Source: a virus. From it: 40,456 bases of DNA. The number at the start of each line of letters is the position of its first letter. Position 1 is the stretch's first letter. The DNA is taken from IMG/VR virus record IMGVR_UViG_3300039191_000106, positions 1-40,456 of that record. The stretch is one strand, 5' to 3'. Of this stretch, positions 15,166-23,243 are shown in pieces. A model generated the notes under the pieces. The model made no database searches, was not told where the DNA came from, and was given only the letters and a program-made list of their open reading frames with translations. Both the position numbers and the translations under genes were made by a program.

Positions 15166-17397
15166 TTAGAAAGTTTTACTTTTAAGTATTTTTTCTATTT
15201 CTTCGCTAGATCCAGTTGGTCTTAATCCTATTGGATCAATAGGTTTTATATTCTTTTGCCCTATTAGCTGCGCTCGAACCGTAGTTTCACAGTTATGATG
15301 ATAAGGCGGTAAATCTTCAGTGTCATATTGAGCCTTGCTAAATACACGCCCTGTTAGCTCTTTACATATAGCCGCATCAGGTGAAGGGTTTACAATTACA
15401 AAAGATTCTATTTCTTCAAAAACCTCAGGCGTTTGAAACACTGCATTTCTTGCGCTATTTACGGCGCTTGACGTTACATTTGTTGCCGTTGTTTGTAGAA
15501 CTCCTGTTGCTGTATATGATGCTGCGGCTTTGTCCATATCGGCAATCAAGGCTGCCACGCTATCTGTTGTATCGAGTTTCTGCGAGGCAATAAAGAACAT
15601 ACGTTTTCTTAATTCTACATCTTGATCCTTTACCAGTTCATCAATATTTGAGGTTAATTGATCCCTTAAAGCTTTTGGCAATGTTTTTAACAAATCTGTG
15701 TATTCATCAAACTTTAGATTTTCTTTGTTAACTTCCTTCAAAACGTTTTTTGTCGCAACTTCTGAAAGTTGAGCCATTTCTAAACGTAGTTCTTTTTTAT
15801 ATTGTGTCTTTGAAGGAATCTCGGTTTCACTTAATATTTTTCTTCTTTTGGCAATGTTATCTTCTGCTTTAAATGATTTGGTTATTTTCGTTAAATATTT
15901 TGCAACTCTTTCTTCTAATTGTGTTTGCATTAAGACGTGAACAGCTTTTGCACGCTGCTTAATAAACAAAGAGGCATTATCTGCATCAGCAAATTTTGCT
16001 ATATCATTTAGCTTTTTTTTTACAGGCTTTTCTTTTGGTTCTTCTTCGTCTTTTGAATCTTCGTTAGGGTTAATCTTTCCTGTTGCCTTTCTGCCTTTTC
16101 CAGCAGCTTCATCTGCATCTTTCTGTTTTTGCGTTATTACAGGGAAATCATATGCACGATTCATTTCATCTTCTAACTGGTCAGATTCTCTTGTTATGCC
16201 AGCATTCTTCAACATAACCGCAATTTCAGCACGTTCTTTGCCGTTTTTGTTATTAACGTCAGCAGCTTTTATTTGTGGATATTGGACTCGCTTTCCATAT
16301 TTCGCATCAACCAACTTCTTAACAATATGATTTTCTAATGCGTCCGCTATGGTTTCAGCATATATTTCAATGCCGTTCAAAAACAATGTTGATAAGTCTT
16401 GCCCTAATGACTGACTGCCTGCCTGCCCGCCCATGCCGAGCTCTAAAAAGCCCGCAAGGAAAGCTTTCGCCATTGCTTGATCCTCAAACTTTATGCCATC
16501 AAGTACATCTTTTGCGTCAAAGTCTATTTTTGTCACGTCAATTTCAAAGCCTTCGGGCTTTAGTAAATAAGTGCTTTGATGGGACGTGTAGAACTTCAGC
16601 ATTTTTTTAAATAAGGTCATTTGCTCTTCGTCTTCTTGAGAAGAAGTCGGAACGGTTCCAACCAAAACGCCTGTTGCGTTTCTCTCAATACCCATCGCAT
16701 ATATTTTTAAATAAAAATCTTTCCTAATATAGTTGCCGTAAATCGGGCGCAACATGCTTATTCCTTCGTAATTGTCACCTTCTTTTTTAAAGGTGATAGG
16801 CATTAAATGTTTGCCTTCTATATGAACATCAACCGCTAAATCACCATTGACAAGTTGCCTTACATCTTTAATTGATCCGTTGCGGTTTAAATTCCATTCA
16901 TATATGGTTTTCTGGGATCTGTAACCGATATCTTTTAAGCCAGTATAATTTCCGTATTTAGGATGATTCATAACCACCTTATAGACAGGCTCAAACAAAG
17001 AATAGCCAAACTCTATAGAAGTTAATGCTTCTGTTAAAAACTCTCTAAATGTCTTTCTTTTCGATTCATCAGGATAGGAAATATCTTCAAATAGGGCAAA
17101 CCTTATAAACTCCGCAATTTCTACTTCTTCATCAGAATCATCAACCGCTTCAACCCCCCAGCTTGCTGAAATAATAGGATTCTTTACAGCAGATAAAAGC
17201 ATTTGGGTTTGATAATCCGAACGCCTCATTTTATCGAAAACATCCATCCCTTCCGGCATTGATACAAACTTATCAAGATATTCTTCGTTGTATATGCCGG
17301 AAAATATCTCAATACCTGTTGAGCCTTCTTCTTTGAAGTGTTTAGGTGAAGGGGCATCTTTACCTAAAATTCTATTTATCACATCCTTAACAGCCAT
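15166..17397 (-). CDS. Portal protein (Mu gp29/DUF935-like) fused to a Mu gpF-like minor head domain, 743 aa
   Basis: Residues 1 to about 430 follow the DUF935 portal family: a helical N-terminus, DYQTQMLLSAVKNPIISASW, a YSLFEPVY segment and a C-terminal part with QSLGQDLSTLF. A charged, Lys/Glu-rich linker (about 435-475) is followed by a helical region and, near residues 695-706, LPPYHHNCETTVRAQ, the signature of the Mu gpF/SPP1 gp7 minor head family. Mu encodes these two functions in separate genes (gp29 and gp30), so here they appear fused. The portal would form the packaging channel; gpF-like proteins are minor capsid components involved in assembly or ejection. It starts 14 bases after the terminase gene. 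Confidence 0.85.
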   Translation of the reverse strand: MAVKDVINRILGKDAPSPKHFKEEGSTGIEIFSGIYNEEYLDKFVSMPEGMDVFDKMRRSDYQTQMLLSAVKNPIISASWGVEAVDDSDEEVEIAEFIRFALFEDISYPDESKRKTFREFLTEALTSIEFGYSLFEPVYKVVMNHPKYGNYTGLKDIGYRSQKTIYEWNLNRNGSIKDVRQLVNGDLAVDVHIEGKHLMPITFKKEGDNYEGISMLRPIYGNYIRKDFYLKIYAMGIERNATGVLVGTVPTSSQEDEEQMTLFKKMLKFYTSHQSTYLLKPEGFEIDVTKIDFDAKDVLDGIKFEDQAMAKAFLAGFLELGMGGQAGSQSLGQDLSTLFLNGIEIYAETIADALENHIVKKLVDAKYGKRVQYPQIKAADVNNKNGKERAEIAVMLKNAGITRESDQLEDEMNRAYDFPVITQKQKDADEAAGKGRKATGKINPNEDSKDEEEPKEKPVKKKLNDIAKFADADNASLFIKQRAKAVHVLMQTQLEERVAKYLTKITKSFKAEDNIAKRRKILSETEIPSKTQYKKELRLEMAQLSEVATKNVLKEVNKENLKFDEYTDLLKTLPKALRDQLTSNIDELVKDQDVELRKRMFFIASQKLDTTDSVAALIADMDKAAASYTATGVLQTTATNVTSSAVNSARNAVFQTPEVFEEIESFVIVNPSPDAAICKELTGRVFSKAQYDTEDLPPYHHNCETTVRAQLIGQKNIKPIDPIGLRPTGSSEEIEKILKSKTF

Positions 17398-17411
17398 ATC
17401 TACTACCTAAT

Positions 17412-18869
17412 TTAATCGTCAAAAAAACTTGCATTCATTTTAGCTACACCACCACCAACCCAATTTAAAAACTGCGAAGTTGAATCAACCTGATCATCAT
17501 GTGGTGCGTTTGGAAAAAGAACCATTTCATCAATGTAATCTTGAACCCAAGGCGCACCCTTTTTTAGAAAAATCTTACCATCTTCAACTAGTGGACTGCA
17601 TGTGGAAGCCCTTGTAACCTTATCACTTTCGGGCTCAATAGCTACTATATTAAACATTGTATCATTTTTCATGTCTTGAATTAAAGAAATTCCACTTGAT
17701 TTATCTTCTATTAAATTGGTCAATAATTTGTGTGCCTTGTAAACTTCATCTTTACCTTTCCACTTTTCCGCTAACTTTTTGCACTCACGCCTTAACCTTG
17801 GATATAGCATTTTATCTCTTACTACTTCCAGCAAATCATAGCCGGCTTCATGCTCACCCCATACCGTTGCAACTGTTGGATCGTTTAATTGATTTGCTTT
17901 GCTTGCAGTGTCCCATGAAATAACAATTCTTTTATATTTTCTGTAATGACTATACCATCCAAAATCTTCTTCTTTAAATATTGATCCACCTTCCTCCTGC
18001 GGGTTTTGTTGATATAAGGCTTCAAAGTTTGCAATGCCCTGTAATTTTTTCCTTGCAAGAATGAACTCTAATGATTTTAATTCAGGAAAAAGAACTTCTC
18101 CTTTTTTTCTATGCTTTTCATCTTTAGATGCAATAGCTTCATATTTCAATAGCCTTAAATTATCAGGATTGCCTTTTATTAACCTACCTATTGGATCATC
18201 TATACTCCATCTGGTTCCTATTATAAGAAGTCCGGCAAGCTCTGAAAAGCGTGTAAAGAAATCATCCGTGAACCATTCCCACGTTTTATCCTTTATAAGG
18301 TCGCTGTTTGCTGCCTCCCGTCCTTTCATCGGATCGTCAATAACACCAAAATCAAGAGATTCACCAGTAACCGAACCGCCTACTGTTGTATTTCTAAAAG
18401 AACCCTCTTCACCGAAAAATTCTATCAGCTCCATATTTTTGGTGTAACCCTCATCTTTTCGTGTCGGTAAACGGAATTTAGGAAATATTTCTTTATACTC
18501 TTCAGAGTTTATTATTCTTTGAAGTCGCAAGTTTGCACGTACTCCAAGCCTTTTGGAAAATGAAGCAAATATATGTTGTAAATGTGGATACTTTCCAATA
18601 GCCCACGCTATGAAGTCGATTATTTGAACTGACTTACCATGTTGAGGTGGTGCTTGTATAATTAAGATGGGCTTTGTTCCAGCAATCATATCTTTCAGGA
18701 GCTGCTGCAATTCTTCAGCAATTTCTAGTTGCCACCAGCCAACCTTGAGCTTTTTATTTATCCTAGTTCTAAACGTCCAGAAGTTTCTTCTAGCTTTCGC
18801 TTGATGAATCTTCTTTTCCTTTGGGTTTAATTTTGGCAACAAGTCTTTCATATTCTTCAAATTCTTCAT
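17412..18869 (-). CDS. terL: Terminase large subunit (packaging ATPase/nuclease), 485 aa
   Basis: Walker A motif QAPPQHGKS at residues 72-80, Walker B-like region FGVIDDP at 174-180 and a coupling region around LLIIGTRWS. The C-terminal RNase H-like nuclease shows ISWDTA (Asp320), EDKSSG (Asp389) and PHDDQVDS (Asp458/459/462). It packages DNA into the prohead through the portal encoded next. The frame overlaps the small subunit by 80 bases; an ATG at 18851 (codon 7) is an alternative start that shortens the overlap slightly. All expected catalytic residues are visible. Confidence 0.95.
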   Translation of the reverse strand: MKNLKNMKDLLPKLNPKEKKIHQAKARRNFWTFRTRINKKLKVGWWQLEIAEELQQLLKDMIAGTKPILIIQAPPQHGKSVQIIDFIAWAIGKYPHLQHIFASFSKRLGVRANLRLQRIINSEEYKEIFPKFRLPTRKDEGYTKNMELIEFFGEEGSFRNTTVGGSVTGESLDFGVIDDPMKGREAANSDLIKDKTWEWFTDDFFTRFSELAGLLIIGTRWSIDDPIGRLIKGNPDNLRLLKYEAIASKDEKHRKKGEVLFPELKSLEFILARKKLQGIANFEALYQQNPQEEGGSIFKEEDFGWYSHYRKYKRIVISWDTASKANQLNDPTVATVWGEHEAGYDLLEVVRDKMLYPRLRRECKKLAEKWKGKDEVYKAHKLLTNLIEDKSSGISLIQDMKNDTMFNIVAIEPESDKVTRASTCSPLVEDGKIFLKKGAPWVQDYIDEMVLFPNAPHDDQVDSTSQFLNWVGGGVAKMNASFFDD

Positions 18870-19338
18870 CTGTTAAAGCGTCAAGGGCATCATCATCAAT
18901 TTCTTCTGGCTCCTCTATTGTATCTATTCGCCTCACCTCGCTACTATCCACAAGGCTTAGTTCCCTAGCTATAATGCTTGCATTTAACATATCAGCAGCA
19001 GCCCCTGTAAGCTTTTGGTTCCGCATTATCGCACCCGCCCACGCTACGACTTCCGATAAACCATAGGCTTTTTTATCTTTCCACTCATACCACGTAGAGA
19101 TACTTATATCAAGAAAGGTACACATCCCCTCAATTGTCATAGCTCGCATCTTGTTTACTTTCCCATGACATATATCACCTTTAGAGCAAAATATCCTTTC
19201 TTCCTCTAAGGGGTTATTATGTACCCATTCAAAGTATTCTTCACATGCTTCTTTTAATAATTCAGGATCTTTAAATATTTGATCCCTTCCGTGTTTTGTT
19301 CTTTGCTTCCAGAATTCATTTCCTTTTTTAAAATTCAT
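18790..19338 (-). CDS. terS: Terminase small subunit (P22 gp3-type), 182 aa
   Basis: The central part, MTIEGMCTFLDISISTWYEW, is a helix-turn-helix-like DNA recognition segment, and the surrounding layout (DPELLKEACEEYFEWVHNNP at the N-terminus) matches the P22 gp3-like DNA-packaging protein family. The C-terminus is very acidic (EEPEEIDDDALDALTDEE). It would recognise the packaging site and recruit TerL, whose gene overlaps its end. The P22-type affinity and apparent circular permutation favour headful packaging; no cos site was recognised. Confidence 0.85.
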   Translation of the reverse strand: MNFKKGNEFWKQRTKHGRDQIFKDPELLKEACEEYFEWVHNNPLEEERIFCSKGDICHGKVNKMRAMTIEGMCTFLDISISTWYEWKDKKAYGLSEVVAWAGAIMRNQKLTGAAADMLNASIIARELSLVDSSEVRRIDTIEEPEEIDDDALDALTDEEFEEYERLVAKIKPKGKEDSSSES

Positions 19339-19344
19339 AATTCT

Positions 19345-19674
19345 TTAACCTCTTATTGTTTTAATGGCTGCTCGTGCCGCTAAATCTAACGTTCTTTCTT
19401 GCGTTTCTGGCGTTGAGTTTGAGCAAGGAACTAGACCAAACTCACAATTTAAAACCTCCACTATATTGCTAACCAACTCATCAGACTCTAACCTCGCCTC
19501 ATAAGCCTTTAGGGCGGTTAAAGCTTGTTTTGCAGTTGCTATGTACCTACTTGCTATATACTCACCCTCGTCCAAACCTTGGGATTCTACTCCGTTCTTA
19601 AAATCTGCTTGGTCTTCACATATTCCTATTAAACCTACTAAAGCATATTTAACTTGTTCTAGTTCTTTATTCAT
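19345..19674 (-). CDS. Hypothetical phage protein, 109 aa
   Basis: A mainly helical protein with two central basic/acidic helices (YIATAKQALTALKAYEARLE) and a C-terminal part with two Cys. No family recognised. It lies directly before the small terminase gene and shares its first base with the stop of the upstream gene (19674), so it is part of the same transcript. Confidence 0.6.
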   Translation of the reverse strand: MNKELEQVKYALVGLIGICEDQADFKNGVESQGLDEGEYIASRYIATAKQALTALKAYEARLESDELVSNIVEVLNCEFGLVPCSNSTPETQERTLDLAARAAIKTIRG

Positions 19675-20009
19675 CAGTCTCGCTCCTTTGGTGGCTCTGG
19701 TAAATCTATAAAAAAATCTAACTCCCTCAGTCCCATATGGGATTTACTCATATACTCTCGGCTTAGTCCAGATCTGCCAATAACCGATGGGGCGAAAGTA
19801 TATAGCCTGACGTGATTAGTTCTAATTTTTTTGGTTTTTTTAATTGCTGGTTGCCACTCCCTACACCGCAATTCATCGGCAAGGGCTTTAATAAGCTCCG
19901 CTAACCTCTTGCCTGTTTTTGGCTCTATATTTAACATATCAAAAGCTTCCGAAGCATCTAGCAATACCGCTACTTCTTCATCTGCCTGTTTCAATAATTC
20001 TTCTGTCAT
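19674..20009 (-). CDS. Hypothetical phage protein, 111 aa
   Basis: The N-terminal half is helical and acidic (LLKQADEEVAVLLDASEAF); the C-terminal half contains KKTKKIRTNHVRLYTFAPS, a basic patch. No family recognised. It overlaps the end of the Dam-type methyltransferase gene by 32 bases and ends at the start of the next gene, which supports a coupled real gene. Confidence 0.6.
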   Translation of the reverse strand: MTEELLKQADEEVAVLLDASEAFDMLNIEPKTGKRLAELIKALADELRCREWQPAIKKTKKIRTNHVRLYTFAPSVIGRSGLSREYMSKSHMGLRELDFFIDLPEPPKERD

Positions 20010-20448
20010 AATCCTTCACCTCATCTTGTTTTAATTGTTTGAAAATAACAATCATGCTATCGTGTTTTCCTTTCTTCGTTGCTTTCGAGTCTCTCGGTTT
20101 GTCCGCTTCAACAAAAGCAATCCTGCCTTTTAGAAATCTTATTTCAGCATTGGGTAATATCAAATCGTGGAAACTCTTTGTTCCTGTTGCAGAAGGTATC
20201 AAGAGAACACAAGTTTTTCCTTTCCTCCATTCATCGTAAGCTTTCTGAATAAATTTAGGTTTGTCTTTTCTATTGTAAGGTGGGTTTATAAAATTGCTTT
20301 TACCCCATTCCACAACAAGTCCGTCAAAAGTTGAATGTATGGGACAAGGATCGAAATCAAAGTGAAATTCATCATCTAACTCATCATATAACCACGATGG
20401 TGTTTGCCAGTGGTCGTTATCTGGTTCTCCGCTCCTATCTTGGCTCAT
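19978..20448 (-). CDS. Phage DNA N6-adenine methyltransferase (Dam-type, PF05869-like), 156 aa
   Basis: The sequence contains WQTPSWLYDEL, FDFDPCP, the catalytic motif NPPY at residues 55-58, and LLIPSATGTKSFHDL followed by ARIAFVE-like GRIAFVEADKP. These are the hallmarks of the compact phage Dam family that methylates adenine in DNA. I choose the ATG at 20448, which has AAAGGAG a few bases upstream, over the longer frame to 20496 whose first 16 residues look non-coding. It would protect phage DNA from host restriction or mark it. It is one of three methyltransferase genes in the genome. Confidence 0.88.
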   Translation of the reverse strand: MSQDRSGEPDNDHWQTPSWLYDELDDEFHFDFDPCPIHSTFDGLVVEWGKSNFINPPYNRKDKPKFIQKAYDEWRKGKTCVLLIPSATGTKSFHDLILPNAEIRFLKGRIAFVEADKPRDSKATKKGKHDSMIVIFKQLKQDEVKDYDRRIIETGR

Positions 20449-20512
20449 TACTCTTTCTCCTTTGGTGTTAATTGATTTAACGCCTCTACCACCCACCCTG
20501 CAAACTGTTTAC

Positions 20513-20746
20513 CTAGACTTCCAACCCTTCCTCTAGGAAGTCTATAGCGTATTGTATCCATTGTTCATCCTCGGCTGAATACCAATCTTCGTCAATTCCA
20601 TTACTCAAATAACTTGCTACCTCTTGCTTGGTAGGTTTGTTTGCAGCCTTTAAACGAGTTATTGCTGTGGTTATGTTTGTAGCACGCCCAGTATCCCAAG
20701 CGGTTAAAAATTGTTCTACTGCTTCTTTTAGTTTATCTTTGTCCAT
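20513..20746 (-). CDS. Hypothetical small acidic protein, 77 aa
   Basis: A helical protein, KLKEAVEQFLTAWDTGRA at the N-terminus and an acidic Trp/Tyr-rich C-terminus (EDWYSAEDEQWIQYAIDF). Its start overlaps the end of the HTH regulator gene by 14 bases, so the two are probably translated together. No function is recognised. Confidence 0.6.
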   Translation of the reverse strand: MDKDKLKEAVEQFLTAWDTGRATNITTAITRLKAANKPTKQEVASYLSNGIDEDWYSAEDEQWIQYAIDFLEEGLEV

Positions 20747-21032
20747 CTTTACTCTCCTTTATTTCGTACATAGCTTTTAAACAAGCGTCTGTCTCCATTA
20801 ATAATAAACTACTCATCCACTTTGGAATCCGCCCCGCTTGCAACGTCATTACATCACTATCAACACCTAATGCATGGGCTATCTTCTCGACAATCTCAAT
20901 GGACGGTGGCGCTTGCTTTTCTTTCTCCACCAACGAGATATAAGTATTACTCACCCCCACCTTAACTGCCAACTCGTTTAATCCTATACATTTCAACTCT
21001 CGCAACAGTCTCATATTTTTACCAAATGCCAT
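20733..21032 (-). CDS. XRE-family helix-turn-helix regulator, 99 aa
   Basis: Residues 5-60 form a Cro/CI-type HTH: LRELKCIGLNELAVKVGVSN then TYISLVEKEKQAPPS and IVEKIAHALGV. The C-terminal 35 residues may dimerise. A well-matched promoter lies 28 bases upstream of the start (21060-21088), so this gene heads its own transcript toward the Dam and terminase genes. It may control the middle/late switch or its own promoter, which is an inference from position. Confidence 0.8.
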   Translation of the reverse strand: MAFGKNMRLLRELKCIGLNELAVKVGVSNTYISLVEKEKQAPPSIEIVEKIAHALGVDSDVMTLQAGRIPKWMSSLLLMETDACLKAMYEIKESKDGQR

Positions 21033-21059
21033 ATATATATCCTGTTTATTGTTTTGTTG

Positions 21060-21088
21060 ATTGTATGCTCAATTTATATACTTGTAAA
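21060..21088 (-). promoter_or_regulatory. Strong sigma70-like promoter for the HTH regulator transcript
   Basis: On the minus strand: -35 TTTACA (21088-21083), 17-base spacer, -10 TACAAT (21065-21060); each hexamer matches consensus at 5 of 6. The expected start is near 21053, followed by the ATG at 21032. Confidence 0.65.
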
Positions 21089-21226
21089 CAGTTATTTTCA
21101 TAAAGAGGCGGCTAATTTGCTGTACAACTTAAGTGCCGATTATGCCGCCCCTATCCATCATGGATTCTTAAAGTTCAAATGTGTCTTGCTTGAGCCTCAA
21201 CGCCTTTTAGATATATTTTATTTTCT

Positions 21227-21406
21227 TCAGTCAATGTCTTGCCCTCCTTTGTTTTCAAGGCATATAACAACACCTATTGAATTTACAACAACACCTTTGC
21301 AAGTGATATAGGTGTAGGTTGTATGGGCTATACTAACTGCACATATTACCAACAAAGTTAATTGGACTATTATCAGTAATGGTCTTTTAAATATTTTGTT
21401 CCTCAT
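21227..21406 (-). CDS. Small single-span membrane protein, 59 aa
   Basis: ATG at 21406, stop at 21227. The N-terminus MRNKIFKRP is basic, followed by a hydrophobic segment of about 20 residues (LLIIVQLTLLVICAVSIA) and a C-terminal part with two Cys and GVVVNSIGVVICLENK. Predicted to be an inner-membrane protein with its N-terminus inside. It fills the gap between the C5 methyltransferase and the HTH gene. Right after it, AGGAGGG precedes a TTG-started 19-codon frame that I do not count as a gene. Function unknown. Confidence 0.6.
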   Translation of the reverse strand: MRNKIFKRPLLIIVQLTLLVICAVSIAHTTYTYITCKGVVVNSIGVVICLENKGGQDID

Positions 21407-21493
21407 TTTCTACCTTTTTTCATTATTGTAACATATTTTCGGTTAAAAGCCGTTTATTTTCTAACTTTTGACTCGCTTTCGCTACGTTTATTA

Positions 21494-21512
21494 CTCTATC
21501 CTTTGTTGTTAA
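21494..21512 (-). repeat. Gene-junction element, copy at the end of the C5 methyltransferase gene
   Basis: Matches 18 of 19 bases of the element at 23552-23570 and 23966-23984 (TTAACAACATAGGATAGAG on the minus strand). Here it contains the methyltransferase stop codon TAG. Confidence 0.7.
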
Positions 21513-22701
21513 TTCTTTTTCCTAACCACGCCATTACAGGTACAGCCATGCTATTCCCTAACGCTGCGTATCGTTTGCCGTCTGTAGTTTTTTCATGTAG
21601 TTTTGTAAAACCATCAGGGAAGCCTTGCAACCTTTCGCACTCTAAAGGGGTTAATCTTCTCACCACGTTGGAATAATTAACACTCATCGAACGCGACTTA
21701 GTTAATGTTGGCACGCCCTCAATCGTGTATGCAATATCAGACTGAACACCAGCACTTTCAGAAAAACCCGCTGCTACTGCGTGGCTATGCCCTTTTGTTA
21801 TTGTAGGGCATGGGTCGCCAACTTCGCCAATACCAGAACCCATACGAGGGTTTAAATCGTCACTAGGTCGGCCCATCATTGTCATAGTGTTAATAGGTAT
21901 TGCTGTAACTGCGTGTCTATCCGTTTTTGTTAACGTGAAAGATAAATCCTCACTAACGCCTGTTCCATTTCCTCCGTTCTCTGGCTTTCTGTCTATTGTG
22001 TTCCCAGCTAATCCGTAGGTTATAAAAGTTTCGCTTCCGCCACTTAATACCCCCCCACTTTTTTTCATAGTTCCTGACAACTCATCTGAGCGGTATCCTC
22101 CAAAGATACTTTCAGCAAAGGAGGTAATATTTTTCCCCTTTTTTCGCTCCGGCGTAATATTCCCTGACAAGCTCTCTGGCTCAAATAATACTTTTGCAGG
22201 ACTTCGCCAGTCTCCAAGACATCCGACAACGAACACACGCCGCCTTCTTTGTGGCACTCCGAAATATTGAGCGTCAAGAACCCTGTAGGCGAACCCATAC
22301 CCGAGTTCCCCCAACCCTCCGAGGAAACTTCCAAAAGTGCGTCCTTTGTCATGTGACAAGACCCCCGGAACATTTTCCCAAACCACCCACTTGGGACGTT
22401 TTCTTTTAAGTAGCTGTAAAAAGGCAAGTGTGAGATTCCCTCTATCATCTTCAAATCCTTTCCGAAGTCCTGCAACGCTAAAGGCTTGGCAGGGAGTTCC
22501 CCCCACGAGAAGGTCGATTGTTCCATAGTCTTTTGCTCCTATTGTTGTGAAGTCACCATGATTTGGTGTGTTGGGGTATTTTTTTAATAATAACTCACTT
22601 GCAAATTTATCAATGTCTGCATAAGCCACAAACTCCCAACCTAGGGGCTTCCAAGCTACTGTCGCAGCCTCAATCCCACTACAAACTGACATAACCCTCA
22701 T
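21496..22701 (-). CDS. DNA (cytosine-5) methyltransferase, 401 aa
   Basis: All key motifs are present: motif I VCSGIEAATVAW at residues 6-17, the catalytic PCQ at 70-72 (Cys71), ENV at 109-111, QRRRR at 151-155 and the C-terminal RLTPLECERLQGFPDGF and YAALGNSMAVPV. The region of about 190-330 would be the target recognition domain. The enzyme methylates C5 of cytosine in a defined site, probably protecting phage DNA from restriction. It starts within the HNH gene stop (ATGA overlap) and ends in a repeated junction element. A second, orphan copy of its first 15 codons lies upstream of the HNH gene. Confidence 0.93.
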   Translation of the reverse strand: MRVMSVCSGIEAATVAWKPLGWEFVAYADIDKFASELLLKKYPNTPNHGDFTTIGAKDYGTIDLLVGGTPCQAFSVAGLRKGFEDDRGNLTLAFLQLLKRKRPKWVVWENVPGVLSHDKGRTFGSFLGGLGELGYGFAYRVLDAQYFGVPQRRRRVFVVGCLGDWRSPAKVLFEPESLSGNITPERKKGKNITSFAESIFGGYRSDELSGTMKKSGGVLSGGSETFITYGLAGNTIDRKPENGGNGTGVSEDLSFTLTKTDRHAVTAIPINTMTMMGRPSDDLNPRMGSGIGEVGDPCPTITKGHSHAVAAGFSESAGVQSDIAYTIEGVPTLTKSRSMSVNYSNVVRRLTPLECERLQGFPDGFTKLHEKTTDGKRYAALGNSMAVPVMAWLGKRINNKG

Positions 22702-23162
22702 TTACTTTGCTCCAGATATTTTATTGCAGATAATAAAGTTTTCTTGCAATCATTTAGACTTCCTATGGCGGTGTTACATTTTATACACAACAACCCCCTA
22801 ACTTCTTTACTTCTATGGCAATGGTCGACATGAAGAACGCCAGTTTCTTTTGTGCAGATAGCACATGCGTTTTTCTGTTGGCGTACTAGCGACTCGTATT
22901 TATCAATCGTTATTCCATACTTGTATTTTAAAGTTGTATTCTTTCTGCTTCGAAGATTTGTTTTTCGGTACTCCTTAGCTTGCAAAAGAAGCCTCTCTTT
23001 ATGCTTCTCATACCTAATGCTTGATAGCTGAGACATGCAATCTTTACAAAAGGCGTGTAAACTGTCCCAATTACATTTATTTTTATGGTAGGATGTTAAA
23101 CCCTTCCATAAGTTGCATCTAGCGCAATGCTTCGTATTACCTTTGTGTTTCTTTTTATTCAT
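22698..23162 (-). CDS. HNH endonuclease of the endonuclease VII type, 154 aa
   Basis: An N-terminal zinc-finger-like part has HCARC (residues 12-16) and CKDC (39-42). The C-terminal domain has CAIC (100-103), the catalytic HVDHCH (111-116), LLCIKCN (125-130) and the region SLNDCKKTLL, which matches the recombination endonuclease VII family. Such free-standing nucleases are often homing endonucleases in phages. Its location directly in front of the cytosine methyltransferase gene, with an orphan methyltransferase 5' end on its other side, fits past mobility. Confidence 0.85.
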   Translation of the reverse strand: MNKKKHKGNTKHCARCNLWKGLTSYHKNKCNWDSLHAFCKDCMSQLSSIRYEKHKERLLLQAKEYRKTNLRSRKNTTLKYKYGITIDKYESLVRQQKNACAICTKETGVLHVDHCHRSKEVRGLLCIKCNTAIGSLNDCKKTLLSAIKYLEQSK

Positions 23163-23174
23163 AGAGTGATTTTA

Positions 23175-23240
23175 CTATAATGAATGGAAGCTGTCAACCG
23201 TTGCAGCTTCAATTCCACTGCACACTGATAAATACCGCAT
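23175..23240 (-). pseudogene. Orphan 5' end of a cytosine-5 methyltransferase gene (15 conserved codons)
   Basis: The frame from ATG 23240 reads MRYLSVCSGIEAATV and then loses similarity and stops at 23175. The first 15 residues align with MRVMSVCSGIEAATV of the intact methyltransferase at 22701. The DNA differs at many third codon positions, so this is a diverged homologue rather than a fresh copy. A good GAGGAA site precedes it. The HNH gene follows, then the intact methyltransferase. Confidence 0.8.
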
Positions 23241-23243
23241 AAT

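Noticed and set aside
18034-18447. A 137-codon plus-strand frame within the terminase gene
   Set aside because: Antisense to the terminase, whose catalytic motifs are complete.
22065-22526. A 153-codon minus-strand frame in the cytosine methyltransferase gene
   Set aside because: Out of frame with the enzyme, whose motifs are all in the other frame.
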